DNA from: Osedax fenrisi
Lineage: Eukaryota; Annelida; Polychaeta; Sabellida; Siboglinidae
Direction: 5' to 3'
NCBI GenBank assembly: GCA_964019155.1
Contig: OZ025242.1
Coordinates: forward strand, 1,663,694 to 1,727,693
DNA: 64,000 bases
Every line of letters starts with the position of its first letter. Position 1 is the first letter of the stretch. Below are positions 35,801-45,543 of this stretch, piece after piece. A model generated the notes under the pieces. That model searched no databases and had not been told where the DNA came from. It saw only the letters and a program-made list of their open reading frames with translations. The position numbers were made by a program, and so were the translations under genes.

Positions 35801-38800
35801 TAGAAGGAAAAGTCTTGGGCATATTAATTGTCGGCCACTACCCCGTTACATCCCCTACACTGTGTAAAATAAGCACATAGGTGAATGTAACCGTATAGGT
35901 GAATGTTTTTTAAGAACCCATCATTGAAATATTGATAAAAAATACTATATTATGTTCAACAATGTATCTAGTTATGGATTGTAGTAATGGTAAATAGTTA
36001 TGGGTGAGGGTTATATATCTAGTTATGAGTTTTATATAGTAATTGTATGTCAATTGACACAATTAATAAAAACCCACAACTAACTAAATTGTAGAAAACA
36101 TATAATTATTATATATATAGAATACCATAGAAAAAACATAGCAACAAAATAGCAACAAAATAGCAACAACATATATCATAGTATCATTATATATTCCGAA
36201 ATATATGACTATATAAAATTACTTTAACTCATATCCTACATAAATTGTAGAAACCCATACCGGTTTCCAAGTTTTCAATTGGGGTAATTTAACCTATGGG
36301 TAAACACACATAGCCAAATTAATATATGGTCTTTTTTTAGTAGTAGCAGTGGGTTTGTTTACAGTATACTACTAGCTTTAATAGTTCCTACTAGTAACAG
36401 TAATAATAGTTTATATTATATTAAGTAGTGTTACGATATTACGATTAGATACGAATCACGTCACGTGTTTATTACAGGAGCACGAAGCTGGTCATATATT
36501 TCACGATTCAATTCCGAAATGTCACGCTCGACGAATGGAGTCAATACCCTGAGCTGATTTCGGCGATTATAAGCAGCCACGGTCACGTGTATTTGGAATA
36601 CGAATCACGTGACTGTCCCTTTATTATCATAATAAACACACGTGATACGTTCAATATTAGTGCGTACGAAACACATTGCGATAACGACACTTCTTGGCAG
36701 TCCGTTAATAGAACTCAAACTATCACTACTACCACTCCTTATGCAAACACTACAACTATTAATACTACTGCTATTACTACTACTACTACTACTAATACCA
36801 CTACTATTACTAATAATACTACTACTACTGGTTTAAATGATACGTTAGGTGAGTGGCCTATTTCTTCGCCTACAACGGTCGAGAGCGTTATAACCAGTAG
36901 CTCCTTTAACGAGGTGGTATCAAGAAGCGAACCCGATGAAGTATCCACCGATAACATTCAGTTAACAACGCCGAACGAAAAGAGGCGGACCTCAACTAAA
37001 GTAACCACGCCCACCGAGGACGTATCGGCGTCGAAAAGGGGCGGGGTTAATACGATCGATAACGGTAGTAGTACGAGAGGTAGTGTAACCACGAAGGGCA
37101 AGAATACAGTTACCGATCATCACATTACAATGGGGGATTCCTCTGAGCGTTCGATGACTAATGGTGATGACGTCACTTCTGCTGTGTCATCACGTGACAT
37201 AACTTCGACTAACGCGATGACGCAATCAACAAATCAAACACAAGCAATACCACACGACGTAACACATATCGTTACTGGTTTCGATAGTGTATTAAATACC
37301 GATTCCTCGTTAAATGATCGAGAAACTACTTTTACTACTGATAAGAATACTACAACTACTCCAAAAGTCAATATAATAACTAATAGTGGGGAAACTAAAA
37401 TTACACAAAATATATCAACTAAATATACGAATGGAATACATATTAATCCAACTAAAATAAGCGAGGGTACATCATATGATAACACTATGATACCTACTAG
37501 TCAACTTTCTTCGAGTGGTGAATCTAATATAGTAACATCCAATACAGAAAGAGAAGATATTACTAAATCAAGTTCAAAAAGGAAATCAACTATATTTTCT
37601 ACTTATACAGATACCATAGTGACAGATCGAGTAGATACATCAACTACATTAACTACAGATACAAATATGTTAAATACTAAATCAATTATATTAAATACAG
37701 ATGAAATTATAATATCTACTGATATAATTAATTCAAGTACTGGTACGAGTTTAATAACTAGTAAACCAGAATTAAATACTAAACAAACTAGTAAATCTAG
37801 TTATCAAACTGGTCAAATTCCTGAATCCACTAATTACCCAACTACTTTATCACTTAGTAAAAGTACTTTAACTTTAACTACCAGTGAAACCGCATCAACT
37901 ACTGAAACAAGTATAATAACTTCTGATACAAGTATTTTAACTACAAATGAGACTAATGTAATTACTGCGCTAACTATAGTAGCTACCGATACAACATTAT
38001 TAAATAATGTACCGACTACTTTATCAACTAAATCTACTTCTTTAGATATTAAACAAACTAATTCAACAACTACAGTTACTACGAATACAACTGCCATAAC
38101 TTCTAGTCAAAGTATTTTAACTGTAGAAGATATAAAATCTACTAATAAGCCTACCACATTAGTTGGTGAAATTACTTTTATTACTAAACCAACTACTTTA
38201 ATTATAGTACCAACTATATTAACTACTGAATCTATTATAATTACTACTGAACCTACTATAATAATTACCGATAAAACTACATTTACTACTGATCAATCTA
38301 CATTAACTACGGATCAATCTACAATAACTACTGAACAAACTATAATAACTACGGATCAAACTACATTAACTACTGAACTATCTACATTAACTACTGATCA
38401 AACTACATTAACTATTGAACCAACTACATTAACAACTGATCAAACTACATTAACTACTGAACCAACTACATTAACTACTGAACCAACTACATTAACTACT
38501 GAACCAACTACATTAACTACTGAACCAACTACATTAACTACTGATCAAACTACATTAACTACTGATCAAACTACATTAACTACTGATCAAACTACATTAA
38601 CTACTGAACCAACTACATTAACTACTGAACCAACTACATTAACTACTGATCAAACTACATTAACTACTGATCAAACTACATTAACTACGGATCAAACTAC
38701 ATTAACCACTAAACCAACTACATTAACCACGGATCAAACTACATTAACTACGGATCAAACTACATTAACCACTGATCAAACTACATTAACTACTGAACCA

Positions 38801-40238
38801 ACTACATTAACTACGGATCAAACTACATTAACAACGGATCAAACTACATTAACTACTGAACCAACTACATTAACTACGGATCAAACTAAATTAACTACTG
38901 ATCAAACTACATTAACTACTGAACCAACTACATTAACTACGGATCAAACTACATTAACTACTGAACAAACTACATTAACTACGGATCAAACTACATTAAC
39001 TACGGATCAAACTACATTAACTACTGAACCAACTACATTAACTACGGATCAAACTACATTAACTACGGATCAAACTACATTAACTACTGAACCAACTACA
39101 TTAACTACTGATCAAACTACATTAACTACTGATCAAACTACATTAACTACGGATCAAACTACATTAACCACTAAACCAACTACATTAACCACGGATCAAA
39201 CTACATTAACTACGGATCAAACTACATTAACCACTGATCAAACTACATTAACTACTGAACCAACTACATTAACTACGGATCAAACTACATTAACAACGGA
39301 TCAAACTACATTAACTACTGAACCAACTACATTAACTACGGATCAAACTAAATTAACTACTGATCAAACTACATTAACTACTGAACCAACTACATTAACT
39401 ACGGATCAAACTACATTAACTACTGAACAAACTACATTAACTACGGATCAAACTAAATTAACTACGGATCAAACTACATTAACTACTGAACCAACTACAT
39501 TAACTACGGATCAAACTACATTAACTACGGATCAAACTACATTAACTACTGATCAAACTACATTTACTACGGATCAAACTACATTAACTACTGATCAAAC
39601 TACATTAACTACTGAACCAACTACATTAACTACTGATCAAACTACATTAACTACTGAACCAACTACATTAACTACGGATCAAACTACATTAACTACGGAT
39701 CAAACTACATTAACTACTGATCAAACTACATTAACTACGGATCAAACTACATTAACTACTGATCAAACTACATTAACTACTGAACCAACTACATTAACTA
39801 CTGATCAAACTACATTAACTACTGAACCAACTACATTAACTACGGATCAAACTACATTAACTACGGCTCAAACTACATTAACTACTGATCAAACTACATT
39901 AACTACGGATCAAACTACATTAACTACTGAACAAACTACATTAACTACTGATCAAACTACATTAACTACGGATCAAACTACATTAACTACTGATCAAACT
40001 ACATTAACTACTGAACCAACCACATTAACTACGGAACAATCTACAATAACCACGGATCAAACTACAATAGATATACTAGTGGAAACAACTACAATGGAAA
40101 CAACTACGCCAAAGGGTAAGTATAATCATATTTATATAACTATTCATACTGTTCTGATATCATATGATTATTTAATATTACTGTAATATTACTAAATGTA
40201 TTTCCTAAATGTATGTCCTATTAACTAATTATTAACGC

Positions 40239-40296
<58 letters not shown>

Positions 40297-42768
40297 CTAT
40301 ACTTATAGCGTATAGGCTATAGGTATATGAATATTTTAATTTCATTATAGATTATTAAAAATAACTACATATTGCTATCGAATAATCATCGAGCCATTAA
40401 CCAAAGGTGTATAACCATTTCTATAACCCCCACAACCTTGTAATATTATATTTATTTATTTTTAGTGAACCGATTTCTGAACAATAAAATAATGTATTCT
40501 TCGGAAATAGTATGTCGGGGGGATGTCAAAGGGTTTTGGTAATAGTATGTAGGGGAAAGTTCCCGATTACCGACCCCCTTCTAATACCGACCTCCTCTCG
40601 TATCTCAGTAAATATAAGAGTTATCAAAAAATTACATATACATCAACTGTTAGTAATTTAATGATATATATGAATAAATATTTTGTTTAAAAAAATATTT
40701 AATCCTACAATTGTTATTTGATAAAATGTAATATTCTGTTTTTACTTTTTAAATATTTGAATAATAACTCTTTTTAAATCATTGTAAATACTCTATTAAT
40801 TAAAAGAAAACTTAATGTTGTGCATAATATTGTAGATAAATAAAATGTTTATAACAATTATAAAAATAATTTAATTTTAATAACTATTAACTATATATCT
40901 GAATTATAGCAACCCATATGATTTTACTATTACCGAACCCCTAAATTACCCTAAAACCGACCCCATGTGTTTATAATATCCAATCAAAATAGATCTGTAT
41001 TTTACTTTAAATTATGTTATAACTTGTTTGTGTATCATTGACATAGATTTAGAATTCATGATTCCAGTTATTTATATACATATTGATTAATAAATAAATA
41101 TTAAATAATAATATACACTATTTTAATATAATTCAACTATAATACCTACTATAAAGTTTAAATTTAAATTTAATATTACTATTAAAACATAAATTCAATA
41201 AAAAATAAATTACGTCATGTTATAATTAATGATATATATGTATATCTACTATTTTTATGTGATATTATAATACAACAATTATTTATACCACGATAATTTT
41301 AGGGGGTCGGTAATAGGGGAAGGGGGTCGGTATTAGGCACATGTATCCGATTACCGACCCCCTGTTTATTCTTGTAAATATAATTATATAACAAATTTAA
41401 AATAGCCACATTATTAATTGCCATAATATTACTCAAATTACAAAATTTCAAATAAATATATTTAATATTGAATAAGTTATTACAACTAATCATTTAGGGG
41501 TCGGTAATCGGGGAATTTCCCCTATACATACTTAATACCACTACTATACATGATATATTCATATAAGTAATATCAAGGATAGGACATCGTATTGATAGTA
41601 TTACCTATCATTGATATTAAAAACTGTAATATTACGGTTGAGTTATTTTATCTTATTTCATTATACCACATGTACATTTATAATGTATACATCAATATAA
41701 ATACGTTGTGTCACTGTCAAATTATCATAGATACATAAATTACCTTAGATCTAGATAGATTCCTAGTAGCTCTATAAATAATAAAATTCACCGTTGAAAT
41801 ATATCGGTACAAAAATCACAAAATACATTTATAAATTAAGTAATAATTGCATTAGATAGAAATAACAGCGTACTTTCTTGTGAAACGTTATCATTAAACA
41901 TTTAGAATTCTTTGTACCTTTTTATAAATAATCTTTAATTCAAATATCGTTAATTTAGGTTATAGGATATACATATATTAGATTTATCGTACGAATATAT
42001 ATATATATATATTATATTTTAATATTATTTAACATAGTTGGAACATATTTCCTGTCAAATTAAAATGTCACTTTACCAGGTAATATATTGGTTAGGTATA
42101 TATATATACCTATTGCCTACTTCCTCTCGAGCTGACCGATATCGGTATCACGTGTCCTAATGGCCTGATCACGTGTCCTACTGACTAGATCACGTGTCAT
42201 ACTTCCATATTAGGCAACTGTCCGGCGAGTTCGCCGTGTCAGAACGACGGACAATGCGTAGACGACACGTCACGACCCGGCCAGTATACATGTGACTGCG
42301 GACACAAGTGCGCCTGCGCTAATATGGCTTCCGGATCTCTGTGCGAAAATAGTTAGTGCCGGTTATGATTATTAATTATTACCTCCTTAACATTAAGCAT
42401 AACTATTATATATATACATTATTATGTATATACAATATTATGTATATATATTGTTATTGTTATTTTTATTTGGTGGAGTCCTTTCATCCCATCCAGGAAC
42501 TTAGATGAAGTTTTCACTTATAACCATATATGGCTCTAATGTCCCTTCGAAGCCGCTCTCATGTTAAGGCATCTATGGTTTTAACGAGAGCCGATCGTTT
42601 ATTTATACACAATTATATAAGATCACTTCTAAATAATATTTTAAGACCCATTTTATAAAATTAATTATAATTATAATGGTCCGGACGAGGCTCGAGCCCG
42701 TGTCCTACTGCTTGTGTGTCTGACGCCTTAGCCACTGAGCCACACAGGCAGTTATAACTGTAGGAATA

Positions 42769-42803
<35 letters not shown>

Positions 42804-44159
42804 CTACAGTTCCGAATTTAAATTATAAACAACACAATTGTCCGATATATCGACCTATGTTGGTGGCGATTTTCATATTTTTGAACAAAAAATCAAAAAA
42901 CACTATTTTGCGTAATTATATCGTTCCTTAGAAAACTTTATTACCCCAATATTTGACAAAAATTCTAAAATGTTGGTAATTTATTTACGAATATGAAAAT
43001 TAATGTAAATAATTTATAATGTTTGCAAATTTCTGTATATTTTTTGAAAATAAAAATTAGGTTATCAAATTTATATACCTAGTTTATAAAATTTCTGAAA
43101 ATAATATACGCAAATATACGAAAATGATTTCGAAAATTTTACGAAAATAATTTGCAAATAATATGAGTTTGTACATTTTTTGAAAATAAAACATGTATAT
43201 AAATTAATAGATTTAATTACATTTTAAAATATAGTTATTATTTCAGATAAATGTTTAAAAAAAGTCTACTTTCTATTATTTATTTATGATTAACGAAAAA
43301 AATATTAAATAGATAAAATGTTATTCTCTCAAAATTGATTTTGATAGGTATTTATATAATTATAAATTGATATTAGGTATATATGGTATATATATTATAT
43401 ATTATATATATTATACCTACTAATATATTAATTCTAGTCTAAATATATATATATTTTTAAATATATAACCATATCTTTTGTTTTTATTATATTCTCTGGA
43501 TTATTTATTTTTGATTTGCAAATGTGTTGATTGTTGACTAATTATTTATTAAATTCTGAAAATTATTACCTTTTGATATCAATATGGGTTATCAATAAGA
43601 TATCAATATATATCATTTTTTTAAAATGTATTGCGTTAGAACGAAATTTTCTAAAAATTTATAAAAATAATTTCACATTATTTGCAGTTTGCAACAATGT
43701 TTGCAAAAAAATTTCGAAAACTTTTAAAAAATATTTACAAATTTGGTTTACTGGTACCGGTAGAACCTTACAAATACCCTAAAAACCTTGCAGTTTCTAG
43801 ATGGGATAAAAGGATTCAAAAAAAATAAAATGATTAATATTCTAGAGCATCCCCAAAGTAAACCAAATTTGAAAATAATTTTCAAACTTTGCAAATAATT
43901 TTCAATTATTTTAGAAAATTTTCCGATAATCATTCACAAACTTCGCAAATAATTTTCAGATATTTGCATACATTTTTCAAAAATTACTTTCTAACTATGC
44001 AAATATTTTGATTTATTTTAATACATCTTTCGAAAATCACTTGCAAACTTGGCTCATAATTTTTAAGAATTTAATAAATTTTATAAAAAGTCAACAATCA
44101 CAGATTTGAAAAACAAAAATAAATGATCTGGAATAAAAACAAAAGATATAGTTATATAT

Positions 44160-44229
<70 letters not shown>

Positions 44230-45451
44230 CCTAGACTAAATATATTAGTATATAAAATAAATATTTTTTTCTTTCATTGATTAATCAATTGATTCAAAAA
44301 TGAGTTTAACTGAATAAACAGTGGTTTATTAACTGGTGTTTGCAGACCTATCCTCTAATATTTGTCATTGAATAGATATACAACACTTAAATAAAAACTA
44401 TATATATAAATTTATGTTAATAAAAATCAATTTTAAGATATAAACATTTTATCTATTTTATATTGTTTTCGTTTATCATAAATAATTAATAGAAAGTTGA
44501 CTTTATAAAAAATTTAAACATTTATCAATAACAATTATATTTTAAAATGTAATTAAATCTATTAATATATAAATTAATTTATATTAATATAGGATTTGTT
44601 AGATAATAATAAGATTTGCAAACGTTGCATTTTATTTTCAACAAATTTACAAACTTTGCATATTATTTTCATAAAATATTCGTATATTTGCATAAATTAT
44701 TTTGCAAACTTCGTGTTTCATTTTCAAAAAATATACATAAAGTTGCAAACTTTGTAAATTATTTGCAATAATTTTCAAAATTCGTAAATAAATTACAAAC
44801 ATTTTCGAACATTTTTAAAATATTGGTTTACTTGATAAAACTAATATTGGTTGGGTTGATAAAACGAGTAATTTGATACACCACTTACATTAATTAAAAT
44901 ACATAATATTTCGTATCTCACACGTAATTTAAAATTAAAATTATATATATTTCTATTAAAATTCTATTTTCATTTTATCAAAAGTAGGTGTAACCTCAGT
45001 GTTCATTCAACGTATAGATTATATTAAACATATTGGTTCGGTATATTATTCAATTCTAAAAGTTTAATTTTACTTATGAAACTTTTACAAAAATGGTGTA
45101 TACAAATATAATATATTGATTTAAATGTGAATTCAAAATAATCGTTTTAAATTTTGAATTAAAATTCGTTAATTACAGTGGATTAAAATATTCGTCGAGT
45201 ATATAAGGAGTAGTATATCTTTTCTTAGCAGAATATTAATCTGATATTCTACCCTCTCGCTCTAACAACCCCGTCTTCCCCTAGACATCGTATCGTGCGC
45301 CGGTAAAGCCTACCTACCGGATAAGGACGACTGCAGTAAGTACATACAGTGCGTGCACGGTAAACACGTACGAAGGTCGTGTCCTAGCGTGCTGGTGTTC
45401 AACCACAAGACCTCCGTGTGCGACTACCCGGCGAGTGCCGGCTGTAGCTGA
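26840..45451 (+). CDS. Type II membrane mucin with EGF-like and chitin-binding domains
   Basis: Eight exons: 26840-26866, 30584-30736, 31236-31299, 31599-31722, 32067-32111, 36478-40115, 42214-42351 and 45285-45451. All junctions keep frame (phases 0,0,1,2,2,1,1), predicting about 1451 residues. Residues 1-92 are cytoplasmic, ending in a basic cluster (KKRTIRYRK). Residues 93-117 form one helix with no signal peptide, so type II topology is likely. A short ectodomain stalk is followed by a Thr-rich, N-glycosylatable region, then about 84 tandem TTLTTDQ/TTLTTEP repeats typical of O-glycosylated mucins. Next come an eight-Cys EGF-like module and a C-terminal peritrophin-A (CBM14) domain with spacing C-x11-C-x5-C-x9-C-x12-C-x7-C. 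Likely a surface mucin that tethers chitin or a cuticle/peritrophic layer (inference). The first two exons are less certain; ATG 31278 is an alternative start giving 1377 residues. Confidence 0.78.
27857..28030 (-). mobile_element. SINE copy C, truncated
   Basis: (ATTGTT)n tail followed by the SINE body in reverse orientation up to TACACAATTAATA; the tRNA-like head is missing. Diverged from the other copies. Confidence 0.8.
28080..28982. mobile_element. MITE family 1, copy 1 (GTCCGTATTCGG type)
   Basis: Flanked by TA. Ends are degenerate versions of the family termini: GGGCAAACTAGTAACC... and ...GTTACTTTCCCT. Subterminal and central motifs GTGTCCGTATT and its inverse occur repeatedly. Same orientation as, and clearly homologous to, 33654-34540 over its whole length. 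Confidence 0.75.
29665..30237. mobile_element. MITE family 2, copy 1 (CGGCCACTAC type)
   Basis: TA-flanked, with diverged left terminus GTGGACGGAATGAAGGAGTGG and right terminus TCGGCCACTACTCAG...CCCCCTC. The interior matches 35255-35855 (TTAAATGGT.CTAAATAGGATAA, CTGATACTAGCGGC.ACTACC). Confidence 0.75.
30584..30736 (+). CDS. Mucin gene, exon 2
   Basis: Exactly 51 codons between acceptor ttctag and donor GGC|gtatgt, phase 0 both sides; the other two frames are closed. G/C-ending codons. Encodes a cytoplasmic segment beginning NRLFSSDVYDSTESLAITPR. No family match. It could instead end an unrelated gene by reading into the SINE that starts 18 bp later. Confidence 0.6.
30755..31080 (+). mobile_element. 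SINE copy D, full length
   Basis: tRNA-like head 30755-30827 (AGCGGATAAGGCGTC, GGGTTCGAACCCCGTCC and terminal CCA) followed by the SINE body (TAGAAGTCATCTTATATAAT, GATCGGCTCTCGTTAAA, GGATGAAAGGACTCCACC). The head does not form an acceptor stem, so it is not a functional tRNA gene. Inserted in mucin intron 2. Confidence 0.85.
31236..31299 (+). CDS. Mucin gene, exon 3
   Basis: The open frame from acceptor ccataag reads 21 codons ending in MVSNEYI plus one base before a perfect donor gtgagt. Phase 0 in, phase 1 out. In-frame ATG 31278 could instead be the translation start. Confidence 0.6.
31380..31560. repeat. 20-bp C-rich minisatellite
   Basis: Units CCCCCATACACCCCAACATA fill the 300-bp intron and end at the next acceptor. 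The overlapping Pro/His/Thr ORFs are artefacts. Confidence 0.9.
31599..31722 (+). CDS. Mucin gene, transmembrane exon
   Basis: Acceptor cacacacag, donor CG|gtacaa, phase 1 in and 2 out. Encodes a basic stretch followed by a hydrophobic helix (CGIGALSALTAGVIVAVIMV) and SSSEQ. Positive charges on the N-side predict a cytoplasmic N-terminus. Confidence 0.8.
32067..32111 (+). CDS. Mucin gene, small exon 5
   Basis: 45 nt between acceptor cgatag and donor AAG|gtcaga. Phase 2 in and out fits both neighbours and reads SREPLQFHGGRWLQ. Confidence 0.6.
32510..32544. repeat. 14-bp-stem hairpin
   Basis: GCATCGATATAAAG, 7-nt loop, then the exact inverse. Flanked by further TAGCAA/TTGCTA copies. Too short for a typical microRNA precursor. 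Confidence 0.7.
33453..33597. repeat. 33-bp minisatellite inside the LINE
   Basis: About 4.4 copies of GTGATGGACCCGTAGGACCC + AAGTGGATCCCAG. Nearly identical units indicate a recent expansion. Confidence 0.92.
33654..34540. mobile_element. MITE family 1, copy 2
   Basis: TA on both sides. TIRs GGGGAAAGTGACCTAATACG (left) and, reversed, GGGGAAATTAACTTAAAACG (right), each followed by GGACA. Internal GTGTCCGTATT motifs. Inserted in the LINE with its coding frame continuing on either side of a single TA, which fixes the boundaries. Confidence 0.88.
35255..35855. mobile_element. MITE family 2, copy 2
   Basis: TA-flanked, 601 bp. TIRs GGGGCAGAACGGGGTAGTGG and, reversed, GGGGATGTAACGGGGTAGTGG, each continuing CCGA. 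Homologous throughout to 29665-30237. Confidence 0.85.
36478..40115 (+). CDS. Mucin gene, giant Thr-rich exon
   Basis: 3638 nt, phase 2 in, phase 1 out (AAG G|gtaagt). It begins with a folded-looking stalk (STKLVIYFTIQFRNVTLDEW, one CDNDTSW cysteine), then a Thr/Ser-rich region with many N-x-T sites. From about 38281 to 40050 come tandem 21-nt units reading TTLTTDQ or TTLTTEP. The high Thr/Pro content and lack of Cys are diagnostic of mucin PTS domains. A weak SEA-like look to the stalk is speculative. Confidence 0.9.
38281..40050 (+). repeat. 21-bp coding repeat with 462-bp higher-order unit
   Basis: About 84 copies of ACTACATTAACTACGGATCA-type units. The distinctive series around TTKPTT recurs exactly 462 bp (22 units) later: 38706 and 39168, with the same order of DQ/EP/KL variants. 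This shows a recent block duplication. Confidence 0.93.
40243..40291. repeat. (AT)n tract
   Basis: Simple repeat in mucin intron 6. Confidence 0.9.
40552..41522. mobile_element. MITE family 3 (ATTACCGACCCC type)
   Basis: TA-flanked, 971 bp. Strong 26-bp TIRs: GGGGAAAGTTCCCGATTACC and, reversed, GGGGAAATTCCCCGATTACC, each followed by GACCCC. GGGGTCGGTAAT motifs recur in both orientations inside. No ORF. In mucin intron 6. Confidence 0.88.
42214..42351 (+). CDS. Mucin gene, EGF-like exon
   Basis: Phase 1-1 exon, the usual design for EGF modules, between acceptor catattag and donor A|gttagt. Pattern NCPASSPCQNDGQC then YTCDCGHKCAC and SLCEN: eight cysteines. The first four fit EGF; the second half lacks the usual G-[FY]-x-G and has two extra cysteines. 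Confidence 0.85.
42451..42750 (-). mobile_element. SINE copy E, full length
   Basis: Best-preserved copy. TTGTTATTG tail at 42451, body with TGGAGTCCTTTCATCCCATCC and GAGAGCCGATCG, tRNA-like head 42677-42750 with A-box TGTGGCTCAGTGG and a B-box-like GGGCTCGAGCC. Lies in mucin intron 7. Confidence 0.88.
42940..44840. mobile_element. 1.9-kb giant inverted repeat (foldback)
   Basis: Matching arm blocks appear in mirror order: GGTAATTTATTTACGAAT.TGAAAATTA at 42975 versus inverted at 44770; GATTTAATTACATTTTAAAA at 43210 versus 44560; AACCATATCTTTTGTTTTTA at 43467 versus 44150; AATTTGGTTTACT at 43740 versus 43856. The centre is near 43806. Arms of about 0.9 kb are imperfect. Rich in TTGCAAA/TTTTCAAA words; no ORF. 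Entirely within mucin intron 7. Confidence 0.8.
44162..44226. repeat. (AT)n tract
   Basis: Simple repeat within the right arm of the inverted repeat; the left arm has a much shorter AT run at the matching place. Confidence 0.9.
45285..45451 (+). CDS. Mucin gene, chitin-binding terminal exon
   Basis: Acceptor cttcccctag, phase 1 in, stop TGA 45449-45451. Encodes one complete peritrophin-A/CBM14 domain: SCAGKAYLPDKDDC, CSKYIQCVHG, VFNHKTSVCDYP, six cysteines with the family spacing, including the aromatic residues that line the chitin site. The domain is at the extreme C-terminus. Confidence 0.92.
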
Positions 45452-45537
45452 TACAGGAGGTAGCCGAACACTGCCTCGTGGTATATGTGGAATATGACAG
45501 ATATTTAATATACGGAGTAAAATACTATAATTATGAT

Positions 45538-45543
45538 AATAAA
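45538..45543 (+). terminator. Poly(A) signal AATAAA of mucin gene
   Basis: AATAAA 87 nt after the stop codon, a typical distance. Confidence 0.5.

Larger units (their letters stand above)
32112..36477 (+). other. Mucin intron 5 packed with mobile elements
   Basis: A 4.4-kb intron with an (AT)n run (32318-32361), a small hairpin, a broken LINE, an inserted MITE, a 33-bp minisatellite and a family 2 MITE. I see no exon in it. Confidence 0.55.
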
